The notes below the pieces were generated by a model. It worked only from the letters and a program-made list of their open reading frames with translations, searched no databases and was not told where the DNA came from. A DNA stretch of 25,277 bases from DATKMS01 sp041497995. GTDB lineage: Bacteria; Desulfobacterota; Binatia; HRBIN30. The stretch covers positions 1-25,277 of the forward strand of contig JBGQHM010000058.1 of assembly GCA_041497995.1 (NCBI GenBank), given 5' to 3'. The position numbers and the translations under genes were made by a program. Positions 8,787 through 16,551 of the stretch are shown here, piece by piece. The first letter of the stretch is position 1. Every line of letters starts with the position of its first letter.

Positions 8787-9722
8787 ATGCCGCTCGATCC
8801 ACAAGCACAGGCGTTGCTTGACCAGCTCAAGGCATTGGGCGCACCGCCGCTCAACGAACTCTCGCCGCCAGACGCGCGGGTCGCCGCACAGGCATTAGGC
8901 ACTTTGTCCGGTGCGCCGGAGCCCGTTGCCAAAGTGGAGAACCGCACCATCCCAGGACCGGCTGGTAACATTCCCATCCGCGTCTACACGCCCTTGGGTA
9001 GCGGCCCGTTTCCCGTGCTGGTTTTTTTCCACGGCGGCGGTTGGGTGATCGGCGATCTAGATATGCAGGACGGTCCGTGCCGCGCGTTGGCCAACGGGGC
9101 CACGTGCGTCGTGGTATCCGTCGACTACCGGCTGGCACCCGAGCACAAGTTCCCCGCAGCGCCGGAGGATACCTATGCCGCCACGCAGTGGGTGGCGGCA
9201 AACGCTGCCAGTATCAACGTAGACCCGACACGTATCGCATTGGGTGGCGATAGTGCCGGCGGGAATCTCACCGCGGTCACCGCGCAAATGGCGCGTGACC
9301 GCGGCGGTCTGCGGTTGACGTTTCAGCTGCTCGTATACCCCGTGACGGACGGCGCCTGCGACACGGCGTCGTATCGTGAGAATGCCGACGGTTACCTGCT
9401 GACCAAGGACATGATGCAGTGGTTCTGGAACCACTACGTGCGCAACCAAGCAGATCTTCAGAACCCGATGGCATCGCCGTTGCGGGCGCAGAGCCTGAAG
9501 GGATTGCCGGCAGCATTTGTGCAGACGGCCGAGTTCGACCCGTTGCGCGACGAAGGCGAGGCATATGCCGCACGGCTCAAGGAAGCGGGCGTCCCAGTGA
9601 AGCTGACACGATACAAAGGCATGATCCACGGCTTCTTCGGTATGGCATCGGTCATCCAGCAGGCAGAGGTCGCCATCGCCGACGCCGCCGGAGCGTTGCG
9701 ATCTGCCTTTAACCCGCGTTAG
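8787..9722 (+). CDS. Alpha/beta hydrolase, HSL (family IV) esterase
   Basis: 311 residues, typical for hormone-sensitive-lipase-like bacterial esterases that hydrolyse short to medium acyl esters in the cytoplasm. HGGGW (82-86) supplies the oxyanion hole. GDSAGGN (154-160) holds the nucleophile S156. D251 in AEFDPLRDEG and H281 in MIHGFFGM complete the triad. Also typical are VDYRLAPEHKFPAA (112-125) and the N-terminal cap helices. GGAGAAG lies upstream of the ATG at 8787. Fourth gene of the acyl-lipid operon, consistent with turnover of acyl esters made by the WS/DGAT or release of acids handled by the thiolase pair; the natural substrate is unknown. Confidence 0.93.
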   Translation: MPLDPQAQALLDQLKALGAPPLNELSPPDARVAAQALGTLSGAPEPVAKVENRTIPGPAGNIPIRVYTPLGSGPFPVLVFFHGGGWVIGDLDMQDGPCRALANGATCVVVSVDYRLAPEHKFPAAPEDTYAATQWVAANAASINVDPTRIALGGDSAGGNLTAVTAQMARDRGGLRLTFQLLVYPVTDGACDTASYRENADGYLLTKDMMQWFWNHYVRNQADLQNPMASPLRAQSLKGLPAAFVQTAEFDPLRDEGEAYAARLKEAGVPVKLTRYKGMIHGFFGMASVIQQAEVAIADAAGALRSAFNPR

Positions 9723-9728
9723 GGCAAC

Positions 9729-10070
9729 ATGCCTAGCCTCGCAGACCGACAGTGCGTCCCGTGCAAGGGTGGAGTGCCGCCGCTCACCAGCGACGAGATC
9801 GAACCGCTGCTGGCGCAGGTGGAGGGGTGGAACGTCGTTGACGGTCACCACTTGGAGAAACAGTACAAGTTGAAGAACTTCGTTGAGTCGCTCGCCTTGG
9901 TGAATCGCATCGGCGCAATCGCCGAGGAGCAGAACCATCACCCCGATCTATTCCTCGCATGGGGCAAAGTCGGGGTGAAGATCTGGACGCACAAGATCAA
10001 CGGCTTGACAGAGAGTGACTTCATCTTCGCCGCGAAATGCGACGGCGCCCGCGCCGCCGCGGCGGCGTAG
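9729..10070 (+). CDS. phhB: Pterin-4a-carbinolamine dehydratase
   Basis: 113 residues, the family size. The enzyme dehydrates 4a-hydroxytetrahydrobiopterin to regenerate the pterin cofactor of aromatic amino acid hydroxylases. The pattern is complete: a Leu-Thr-x-x-Glu-Ile N-terminal helix, GW (33-34), an F-x-E-S-L-A-x-V-N-R helix, the active-site AEEQNHHPD (65-73, H70 and H71), then TH at 87-88 and NGLTESDFIFAAK. It carries CVPCKGG near the start, as many bacterial members do. No phenylalanine hydroxylase is visible in the window; the gene sits 6 bases after the esterase gene as last member of the operon, which is an unexpected place for it. The symbol follows the family, not proven orthology. 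Confidence 0.9.
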   Translation: MPSLADRQCVPCKGGVPPLTSDEIEPLLAQVEGWNVVDGHHLEKQYKLKNFVESLALVNRIGAIAEEQNHHPDLFLAWGKVGVKIWTHKINGLTESDFIFAAKCDGARAAAAA

Positions 10071-10461
10071 ACACCTTTGCCCGCGCACAATTTACAAGGG
10101 TTGCGCCGCCGCAACCGACATTCGCGGTGATTTTCAACGGACAGCCTCGACCGGCAGCCAACCGTCAAGGACAGGTTGCACGGCGACTGCCTCAGGACGG
10201 TCATTTTTCGGCCGAACGACCGACAATTGACGCAGGATCCGAAGCGCCCAAGTCGTTGCCAAGCGCGCTGTTTGTAAGGCATCTCCTGGCCTGATCGCAT
10301 GCGGCCTGCTTCGCTGTAACGCCAAGGGGACGCTACTATGTGAAGTGGACCGATCGGTCTTCCCTGCCCTCACCGCGCCGATTCGTGGCACGAACAGTGC
10401 TGACCTATGTCGCATGTCGCATGTCCCGCAGACCGCGACCAATCATAGCGAGGAAACCCAT
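10071..10461. other. 391-bp intergenic region after lipid operon; one hairpin
   Basis: No convincing gene. At 10099-10116 a 7-bp stem (GGTTGCG/CGCAACC) closes a 4-base loop shortly after the operon's last stop. It could end transcription, but there is no T-tract. A TACTAT at 10334-10339 could be a -10 for the kinase gene at 10462, with no good -35. Several short open frames here lack coding character. Confidence 0.4.
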
Positions 10462-11778
10462 ATGAGCATGGTGCAGGCGGTTGTGTTGTTGCGGTGGGTA
10501 CTCATTATTGCCACCTCGTACCTCGTCGTTTTCAGTCATCCAATCGGGCAAGGTTCCGCCGGCGCGGCGTTGTTCGTGGCGGCGTATTTCGCGTCGAACG
10601 TAGCGCTCACCGAATTGCTGCCCCGGTTTCGCTCGCACTACGCCTTCGATGTATGCGTTGTGCTCCTCGATACAGTCATGGTCTCCATTGGCCTCACCTT
10701 GATCGGGGCCGGCCGCAGCGAATTCTACGTGGTGTTCTTCCTCGTGCTGTTTCTGAGCGCGCTGACCGAACGACTCGGGTTGGTGGTGACCGCAGCGGCA
10801 CTGATGAGCATTGCGCACCTGTACACAGAGTCGCGCCTGGTCGGCGTAGATCGCCTGATGGATCCAGCCTACCTGCTGCGCGTGCCATTCTTGTTCGTCG
10901 TAGCCCTGTTCTTTGGCAATCTGGTTCAGGACGCGCGCAGCCGCGAGCGCAAGGATCGCGCGGCGCGTGAACGCGCCCGCCAAATGGAAACGCTGTCGGG
11001 AATCAGCCATGATCTCAAGAACCCGCTCGGGGTCATTCAGTCGCTGGCAACCCTGTTGCTGGAGGGAGATGCTGGGCAACTGACCGACAAGCAAACGGAT
11101 CTCGTGCGGCGCATCCACGCCAGTACCCGCCACGTCATCACCTTCGCGCTCAATATCATCGATGCCGCCCGAATCGATGCGGGACGATTGGTGTTGCAGC
11201 GCACGCCGGTGAGCGTGGGGGATCTCGTCGAGGATGCCTTGGTGCTCACCCGCAGCGCCTGCGAGCTCAAAGGCCTCACCCTGCTGTGGGAGGTGGAACC
11301 CGACATGCCACTCGTGCACATCGACCTTGGGCAGATGGAACGGGTCATCTCCAACTTGCTGGGAAACTCCGTCAAATTTACCCCGGCAGGAGGGCAAGTT
11401 TCCCTGTCTGTCCGTCGGTCCGGCGAACAGATTGTCCTAGCGGTTCGAGATACGGGAACGGGGATCTCCGCAACCGAGCTGCCGACAATCTTCGAGCAGT
11501 ACCGGCGGCGCGGCAACCGCGGAGATGGCTCGGGGCTGGGTTTGTTCATCGTCAAAGCCATCGTAGAAGCGCATGGCGGGTCCGTGGCCATCGATAGCGC
11601 GGGCGGCAAAGGAACCACGGTCAGTGTGCAGCTGCCGTTCGCACCACGCTCGCACGCGGCGGCTACGCCCGCGAAGCCTCGGCCATCGACCAGGCGCTGG
11701 TGGCGGCCCGGCCGGGAGCGCACCGACGCCGCGTCCGGTCCGGTCTCCGTGCCCGTGCGCACGCCGTCGCGCGGCTGA
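10462..11778 (+). CDS. Membrane-bound sensor histidine kinase
   Basis: 438 residues. The ATG at 10462 has AGGAAA five bases upstream. The longer frame from 10345 starts in non-hydrophobic sequence and is disfavoured. The first about 155 residues form five or six hydrophobic segments (for example VVLLRWVLIIATSYLVVF, AALFVAAYFASNVAL, FYVVFFLVLFLSAL, VPFLFVVALFFGNLV), an integral sensor region without a large periplasmic loop. Then come a short charged linker, HisKA with SHDLKNPLG (H183), N box NLLGNSVKFTPAGG, G1 box DTGTGIS and G2 box GSGLGLFIVKAIVEAHGG. All are intact. The C-terminal about 40 residues are Arg/Pro-rich and unconserved. No response regulator is adjacent. The signal is unknown. 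Confidence 0.93.
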   Translation: MSMVQAVVLLRWVLIIATSYLVVFSHPIGQGSAGAALFVAAYFASNVALTELLPRFRSHYAFDVCVVLLDTVMVSIGLTLIGAGRSEFYVVFFLVLFLSALTERLGLVVTAAALMSIAHLYTESRLVGVDRLMDPAYLLRVPFLFVVALFFGNLVQDARSRERKDRAARERARQMETLSGISHDLKNPLGVIQSLATLLLEGDAGQLTDKQTDLVRRIHASTRHVITFALNIIDAARIDAGRLVLQRTPVSVGDLVEDALVLTRSACELKGLTLLWEVEPDMPLVHIDLGQMERVISNLLGNSVKFTPAGGQVSLSVRRSGEQIVLAVRDTGTGISATELPTIFEQYRRRGNRGDGSGLGLFIVKAIVEAHGGSVAIDSAGGKGTTVSVQLPFAPRSHAAATPAKPRPSTRRWWRPGRERTDAASGPVSVPVRTPSRG

Positions 11779-11896
11779 CGCGGCGCCGCCGCCAACACGG
11801 AGCTGGCGGCTCTATCCCGATACTCCGAATGTCGTTAGACGCTGTTCGCGCGGACGGTGCTGCCCGAGCTGCAGCGCGTCGGCGCCGGCGCAGGCC

Positions 11897-12922
11897 TCAC
11901 GACGCCAGTGACGACGGCGCACGCGAGTTGACGATCAGCTCCGCGTAGCGATCGCGGTGGTGCAGGATCTCGATGAGCCCGCGCATCACGCACATGAGTG
12001 GCTCCTCGGGCACCCGCACTTTGAGCCCCATCGCCTCGTGGAGGCGCTGCGGCCACCCGCGCAGCAACGCACCACCACCGACCATCGCGGCGCCGCTCGT
12101 AAACACGTCGCTCGCCAGCTCGGGCGACAGCTGCTCGACACAGCGACGTACCGCATCGGTGATTTGGCGCGCGACCGGTTCCAGTGCCTCACGGATCTCC
12201 GACGTGTGGACCGAGAAACGCTGCGGCTTGCCAGTGATCTGATTCAACCCCTTCACCTCGAATAGCGCATCGCCGTTCCCGGCTACGGCCCCGTACTGGA
12301 TCTTGATTTGCTCGGCCGTATTCTCCCCGATCGAGAACGCGTATCGGTTTCGAAAGAACGCCTGCACCGCCTGATCCATGGCGTTGCCGGCCATACGCAA
12401 CGACTCGCAATGCACGATATCGTTGAGTGCCAATGAGCTCACTTCGGTGGTGCCGCCACCGATATCGATAGCCAAATTGCCTTGCGCCTTCTCGATTGGT
12501 AGCCCCGCTCCAAGCGCCGCCGCGAACGGCTCCTTCACCAAATCGACGCGGTCGCCACCGGCCGCTTCAGCCTCGCGCAGCAGCGCCTCCATTTCAACCG
12601 CCGTCGCGCCATGCGGCACGCAGATGATGACCGCCTTCCGACTGAGGTAATGCCCGCGCGACGCCTCGCTGATGTAGTAGCGCAGCAACGCACGGGCGGC
12701 GTCGAAGTTGGCAATCACGCCGTCGCTCAGCGGACGAATGACCTCGATGAACTCAGGCGCCCGACCAAGCATCGTGCGCGCCCGCTCGCCGAACGCGATC
12801 GCCTCGCCCGTCGCCCGTTTGATGGCAACGGCCGACGGCTCGCGCAAAAGGATGCCCTTCTCTTGGGTATAGACCAAGGAGTACGTGGTACCGAGGTCGA
12901 TCGCAATTCTGTGCCACAGCAT
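11897..12922 (-). CDS. mreB: MreB-like bacterial actin
   Basis: 341 residues, full MreB length. MreB polymerises under the inner membrane and guides the peptidoglycan elongation machinery. Phosphate-1 loop IDLGTTYSLVY (residues 8-18), PSAVAI, RPLSDGVIANFDAARALLRYYI, phosphate-2 loop AIDIGGGTTEVSSLAL, and adenosine motif MVGGGALLRG are all present. It differs from housekeeping MreB: the N-terminus is the short MLWHRI rather than a longer amphipathic helix, the usual Thr-Ala-Asn after DLGT is Thr-Tyr-Ser, and mreC/mreD are absent. I infer a divergent paralogue or an orphan copy. It converges with the kinase gene across 118 bases. Start ATG at 12922; Shine-Dalgarno weak. Confidence 0.88.
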   Translation of the reverse strand: MLWHRIAIDLGTTYSLVYTQEKGILLREPSAVAIKRATGEAIAFGERARTMLGRAPEFIEVIRPLSDGVIANFDAARALLRYYISEASRGHYLSRKAVIICVPHGATAVEMEALLREAEAAGGDRVDLVKEPFAAALGAGLPIEKAQGNLAIDIGGGTTEVSSLALNDIVHCESLRMAGNAMDQAVQAFFRNRYAFSIGENTAEQIKIQYGAVAGNGDALFEVKGLNQITGKPQRFSVHTSEIREALEPVARQITDAVRRCVEQLSPELASDVFTSGAAMVGGGALLRGWPQRLHEAMGLKVRVPEEPLMCVMRGLIEILHHRDRYAELIVNSRAPSSLAS

Positions 12923-12960
12923 GTTGCCAAAAGCATGTCACCGCCAGGCAGCGGGAGCAA

Positions 12961-13077
12961 TCGGTTTGCGCAGCTAAACTGCGCGCCGCGTACCGAGCAA
13001 CGATGCACCGGCTGATGCGGGAAGCCAAGGATGCGGGCCTCTGGGCTCTCGGCCATCCCAAGGAGATCGGCGGCTAG
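12961..13077 (+). pseudogene. Probable acyl-CoA dehydrogenase N-terminal remnant
   Basis: A short frame ending in TAG at 13075-13077 encodes LMREAKDAGLWALGHPKEIGG, very like the N-terminal segment of acyl-CoA dehydrogenases, where a helix leads to Gly-Leu-Trp-Ala-x-x-x-Pro-x-Glu-x-Gly-Gly. Nothing of the remaining about 350 residues follows. No start with a Shine-Dalgarno is visible. Best read as a gene scar next to the mreB-like promoter; the match is short, so chance resemblance is possible. Confidence 0.4.
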
Positions 13078-13156
13078 GCGAGTCCCTGGAGACGCGCCAC
13101 ATACAGCAGCGATACAGTAGTTCTCCGCTCCCTCGTACTCGCAGGTAACGCTACAA

Positions 13157-14125
13157 CTACGGAGTGGCGGTGAGCGTAGCGGTCGCAGTGGGTGTCTCGG
13201 GAACCTCCGTAGGAGTCGCCGTCGGCGTCCCGGTCTCGTCTTCGGTTGGTGTTGGCGTCACGGTCGCGCTCGGCGTCGGAGTTGCGGTCGGCGTCTGAGT
13301 CGCGGTCTGCGTCTCGCCGGTTGTCGGCGTAGGAGATGCCGTACCAGTCGGCGACACTACCGGTGTCTCCGTCTGCGTCGCAGTCGGGGTCGCCGTGTTT
13401 ACTGCCATCCCGGTTGGCGTAGGAGATGCCGTATCGGTAGGCGACACCACCGGCGTTTCCGTCGGCGTCGGCGTATCGCCTTCGGTTGGAGTTTCCGTTG
13501 CTGAAGGCGTCACTGTGGCGGTCTCGGTCGGCGTCGGGGTGTCTCCCTGGGTCGGGGTCTCCGTTGGTGTCGGCGAGTCGGTCGGGCTCACCACCGAGGT
13601 CTCAGTCGGCGTCGACGTTGGCGTGTCAGTCGCGACCTCCATCGGAGTCTCGGTGGGCGTCGGCGTGGCCGTCGGGGTCTCCTCGGGCGTCTCCGTCGGT
13701 GTGGCAGTCTCCGTCGCCGTTTCGGTCGGTGTGGGGGTGTCGGCTTCCGTCGGGGTCTCTGTGGGCGTTGGGGTATCCGTCGCCGCTTCCGTTGGGGTCG
13801 CTGTGGAGGACGGCGTTGAGGTTGTCGTGGGAATCAGGGTTGGAGTTGGGGTCGGCGTCGGCGTGGAGGTCGGCGGTGGTGTGTTGGTCGGGGTGCTAGT
13901 TGGCGTCAGCGTCGGAGGCAGGGTGGTCGTCGAGGTTGGTGTTTGCGTCGGCGTGGAGGTCGGAGGTGCAGTGGGCGTCGCTGTTGGACGCGATGTCTGA
14001 GTGGGTGTCGCCGTCGATGGGTTTATGAAGATATTGGTATCGTCCCCGCACCCTGCCGCAAAGAGCAGCATCACGAAGACACCAGCCGACGACAGCGTGC
14101 GGACGCGAGCGGATATGAGCATCAC
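13157..14125 (-). CDS. Lipoprotein composed almost entirely of Thr/Pro repeats
   Basis: 322 residues from a GTG at 14125, or 321 from the ATG at 14122; GGGAGGG lies just upstream. A basic n-region and hydrophobic core end in LLFAAGC, a lipobox with C26 as the lipidated residue, followed by GDD. From about residue 37 to the end the chain is Thr-Pro-(Thr/Ser)-Glu/Ala repeats (TPTETP, TATPT, VVSPTDT) with no folded domain or dockerin. Comparable repeats serve as O-glycosylated, rod-like stalks in the other secreted proteins of this window. Here the stalk stands alone, so the gene may have lost a terminal domain, or the product may act as a surface spacer. It is divergent from the dockerin gene at 14454. 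Confidence 0.72.
   Translation of the reverse strand: MMLISARVRTLSSAGVFVMLLFAAGCGDDTNIFINPSTATPTQTSRPTATPTAPPTSTPTQTPTSTTTLPPTLTPTSTPTNTPPPTSTPTPTPTPTLIPTTTSTPSSTATPTEAATDTPTPTETPTEADTPTPTETATETATPTETPEETPTATPTPTETPMEVATDTPTSTPTETSVVSPTDSPTPTETPTQGDTPTPTETATVTPSATETPTEGDTPTPTETPVVSPTDTASPTPTGMAVNTATPTATQTETPVVSPTGTASPTPTTGETQTATQTPTATPTPSATVTPTPTEDETGTPTATPTEVPETPTATATLTATP
13160..14020. repeat. Low-complexity Thr/Pro-coding repeat tract
   Basis: On the plus strand the tract is built of GTCGGCGT/GTTGGCGT-like units in 6-base multiples. A longer near-duplicate unit starts at about 13323 and 13417 (GGCGTAGGAGATGCCGTA shared). Such tracts are prone to slippage, so length may vary between strains or be misassembled. 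Confidence 0.75.
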
Positions 14126-14453
14126 AGCCCTCCCTGGACCAACAGGTTACGGGCACGGCGCCCCCGCCGCCGAGCCGAACATCAATCCCACGGCCTTTTA
14201 CGGAGAATGCAGTCGCTTTGCAACTCACGTCGGGTGGAATCGGTGGAATCCACCTCCAACCTTCGGTGGAGGAGAATTGTTTGCAGCGGATCGCCGGCGC
14301 GATACAGAGGCGCGTCAACAGCGGTCGGACACGCATCGATCGATTATGTGATTGAAGTTCGAGTGCGCGCAGAGTAGCTACACGATGCACTGCGCTGAGG
14401 AGCACCATCGCCCGGTGATTGAGCTCGCCCCGTTTTCCCGAACACAGACACGC
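14126..14453. other. 328-bp divergent intergenic region
   Basis: Lies between two divergently transcribed secreted-protein genes and should hold both promoters. I see no consensus promoter pair. CCTCCA at about 14251 and TGGAGG at about 14265 form a 6-bp inverted repeat with an 8-base spacer, which could be a regulatory site. A plus-strand open frame runs through it without coding character. Confidence 0.35.
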
Positions 14454-16403
14454 ATGCCCCGACGACTTTCCCGATTGATGAAGCGTTGGCGGGGACTGCT
14501 TGCTGCAGCGCTCACTGTGACGGCGTGCGCTGCAGCTGGCGCGCAACTCCCTGGCGACATCAACTGTGATGGCCGAGTCGACCGCGATGATCTGCCGGCG
14601 TTGATCACGGTCATCTTCGCAGACGGCTCGTCCGACTGCGGCGCGGCGGACGTGAACGGCGACGGTCAGGTGAGTGCTGCGGATGTCGTCGCGTTACTGC
14701 ACGCGCTCAACCCGCCCGTGGGGCCGGTCATCACTTTCCTGGGATTGGCCGGTGCAGACGGCAGAGCCTCGACACCATTGGGAACGGTCAACGGAACGCC
14801 GGTCTTCTTCCGCAACAACGGCTCCGGCTTCCAGCTCGTCGTCGAAGGGCGCGCCGGACTCAGCGGCCAACAACCCGGAGTCACGACCTTCAACGCCGAC
14901 GCCACCGACCCAGCACGGCGGCCCGACATCCAGATTGAGAGCAGTGCCCCGCTCGGCGACGGCAGCCCGGCGGTGTGCGACAGCGGTGTGCCGGCTATCA
15001 ATCCACCTGACTTCGGCCCACCGCAGGCCGTCGCCAACGCCTTGAACGACCTCGCCTGCCACTTCCCTCAAGCCGCCACGTCGCCCAACTTCTCTTGCAC
15101 ACAAGATGGCTTCGGCACCTCACGCTTTATGGGTGCTGCGACACAAACCCAATTCTGTCTGTTGGTGCCGCGCACCATGGAGTTTCCAGTGGGCGATACG
15201 GTGTTGAGCGTGCGCTGGCGCGACACGGGGGGCAACCTGGGGCCCCTGCGACAGCTGATTCTGCAGGTCGCGTCTGGCCCCGCCCCGCCGACGTTCACGG
15301 CAAGCCCAACCCCGCCGCCATCACACACGGCCACGCCGACCCTGACCTCTACCGTCCCTCCGTCCGCGACGCCGTCGTTCACGCGCACGCCGACGCGAAC
15401 GCGCACACAGGTTCCGCCGAGTGTCACGGCCACCCCAACAGCCTCGCCGAGCGGCACACTCGGTCGCAGCCCCACACCGACGAGCACGGCGACCCGCACA
15501 TCGGCAACTCCGTCGTCACCCACGGCAACGGCGACACGGACGGCCACGCACCCGGTGACATCAGCAACCCCGACTCCGACTGGCACGCTGACACGCACAC
15601 CAACGACGCCGGCGCCGCCGTCGGCAACTGCAACGCGCACCGTCACACGCACGCCGACGCTGCCATTCGCGCCGACGTCAACCTCAACACCGACCGCCTC
15701 ACGTACACCGACCATCACCCGCACCAGCACTCGCACACCGACGACAACGCGCCCCCCGACACCAACCCGCACGCCGACCTTCACCCGCACGCCAACCGCA
15801 ACGCCGATAGGATTGATCGGGCCGGTGGTCACCTTCTTCGGAATCACGCGCGCGGACGACACACTAGTGCCGTCGACGGAGACAACGCCCGAGGGCCTCC
15901 CGGTCTACACGCGGCCTACCGGCGCGGGCTTTTCGCTCGTCGTCGAGGGCCGTGCAGGCCCGTCTGGGTCGCCCGTCGGCCGGCTCGCATTCGCCGATAC
16001 TGGAACCTCCTTCGCCGACCTCCAGGTCGAAGTGTCTCGGCCCTTGGGAGACGGTAGCCTCGCGGTCTGCGACCGGAGTGGCCCGATGGCCGGCGGTGTA
16101 CCGCCCATCGACCCGCCGAGTTTCGAGGAGGCCGCCAACGTCATCGCCGCGGTGAACGATCTGACCTGCCGCTTCGTCAACGGTAGCAACCTGCCGATGG
16201 CGCGCACTCGTGACGAAGCTTGCATCCTGTTTCCCAGCGGTGACTTCGCCTTTTTCAGTGGAGCGAGCACGGTTCAATTCTGCGGCTCTGTCACCCGTTT
16301 CATGGAGTTCCCGCTAGGCGATACGCTCGTCACTGCACGCTTGCGTGACCAAGACGGGAACCCAGGTGTCCCGTCGCAAGTCATCATCCGCATTACTCCG
16401 TAG
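14454..16403 (+). CDS. Secreted protein: dockerin, duplicated unknown domain, Thr/Pro linker
   Basis: 649 residues from the ATG at 14454; 14478 is an alternative. The signal sequence (LLAAALTVTAC, then AAAGAQ) can be read as a lipobox VTAC (C25) or as signal peptidase I cleavage after AGA. Residues 33-88 form a dockerin-like pair of calcium loops, DINCDGRVDRDD and DVNGDGQVSAAD, each followed by a helix. Two homologous domains of about 190 residues (about 90-280 and 455-649) flank a Thr/Pro/Arg linker (about 281-452). Both contain F-x-L-V-V-E-G-R-A-G, PLGDGS-x-AVCD, N-D-L-(A/T)-C-(H/R)-F, an F-x-G-A-(A/S)-T-x-x-Q-F-C block and MEFP-x-GDT. I do not recognise the domain. Dockerins bind cohesins; the gene at 1090 is the local candidate partner. 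Confidence 0.8.
   Translation: MPRRLSRLMKRWRGLLAAALTVTACAAAGAQLPGDINCDGRVDRDDLPALITVIFADGSSDCGAADVNGDGQVSAADVVALLHALNPPVGPVITFLGLAGADGRASTPLGTVNGTPVFFRNNGSGFQLVVEGRAGLSGQQPGVTTFNADATDPARRPDIQIESSAPLGDGSPAVCDSGVPAINPPDFGPPQAVANALNDLACHFPQAATSPNFSCTQDGFGTSRFMGAATQTQFCLLVPRTMEFPVGDTVLSVRWRDTGGNLGPLRQLILQVASGPAPPTFTASPTPPPSHTATPTLTSTVPPSATPSFTRTPTRTRTQVPPSVTATPTASPSGTLGRSPTPTSTATRTSATPSSPTATATRTATHPVTSATPTPTGTLTRTPTTPAPPSATATRTVTRTPTLPFAPTSTSTPTASRTPTITRTSTRTPTTTRPPTPTRTPTFTRTPTATPIGLIGPVVTFFGITRADDTLVPSTETTPEGLPVYTRPTGAGFSLVVEGRAGPSGSPVGRLAFADTGTSFADLQVEVSRPLGDGSLAVCDRSGPMAGGVPPIDPPSFEEAANVIAAVNDLTCRFVNGSNLPMARTRDEACILFPSGDFAFFSGASTVQFCGSVTRFMEFPLGDTLVTARLRDQDGNPGVPSQVIIRITP
15293..15808. repeat. 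Thr/Pro-coding linker tract
   Basis: GC-rich repetitive sequence inside the dockerin gene, coding on the plus strand for TPT/RTPT/ATPT units. The antisense frame is also open (Val-Gly repeats), an artefact of composition. Codon use is Arg-richer than in the lipoprotein tract at 13160-14020, so the two were not simply copied from one another. Confidence 0.7.
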
Positions 16404-16431
16404 TGTACCTTCGCTTCACGGTTCGCCCCGA

Positions 16432-16491
16432 CCCCTCTCCGAAAGGGAGAGGGGAGCGGAAAGGTTCCTCCTTCCCTCGCAGGGAAGGAGG
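16432..16491 (+). terminator. Two strong tandem hairpins after the dockerin gene
   Basis: Stem 1: CCCCTCTCC (16432-16440) pairs perfectly with GGAGAGGGG (16446-16454), 5-base loop. Stem 2: CCTCCTTCCCT (16467-16477) pairs perfectly with AGGGAAGGAGG (16481-16491), 3-base loop. They begin 29 bases after the stop at 16403 and precede the next gene. There is no long T-run directly after, so either an atypical terminator or REP-like elements; stem 1 resembles the CTCTCC...GGAGAG cores at 18109-18256. Confidence 0.55.
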
Positions 16492-16511
16492 CCAGGGGGT
16501 TAGGTTTCTCT

Positions 16512-16540
16512 TTGACAATTCTAAATAGAACGAGTATTCG
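16512..16540 (+). promoter_or_regulatory. Candidate promoter for methyltransferase-TetR operon
   Basis: A consensus TTGACA (16512-16517) lies 17 bases before a weak -10, TATTCG (16535-16540), in a distinctly A/T-rich patch of this GC-rich region. The ATG at 16552 is only about 11 bases past the -10 and has no Shine-Dalgarno, so the mRNA would be leaderless or nearly so. Confidence 0.4.
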
Positions 16541-16551
16541 CTTTATTTGTA

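Noticed and set aside
13395..14000. Plus-strand open frame rich in Val-Gly
   Set aside because: It is the antisense of the Thr/Pro repeat tract; the repeat unit leaves several frames open on both strands. The lipobox and signal sequence mark the minus frame as real.
15068..15862. Minus-strand open frame of 264 codons, Val-Gly rich
   Set aside because: Antisense of the dockerin protein's linker; composition artefact.
13157..16403. CRISPR-like or satellite array
   Set aside because: The repeats are in-frame Thr/Pro codon runs without spacers of uniform length, so they are coding low-complexity sequence.
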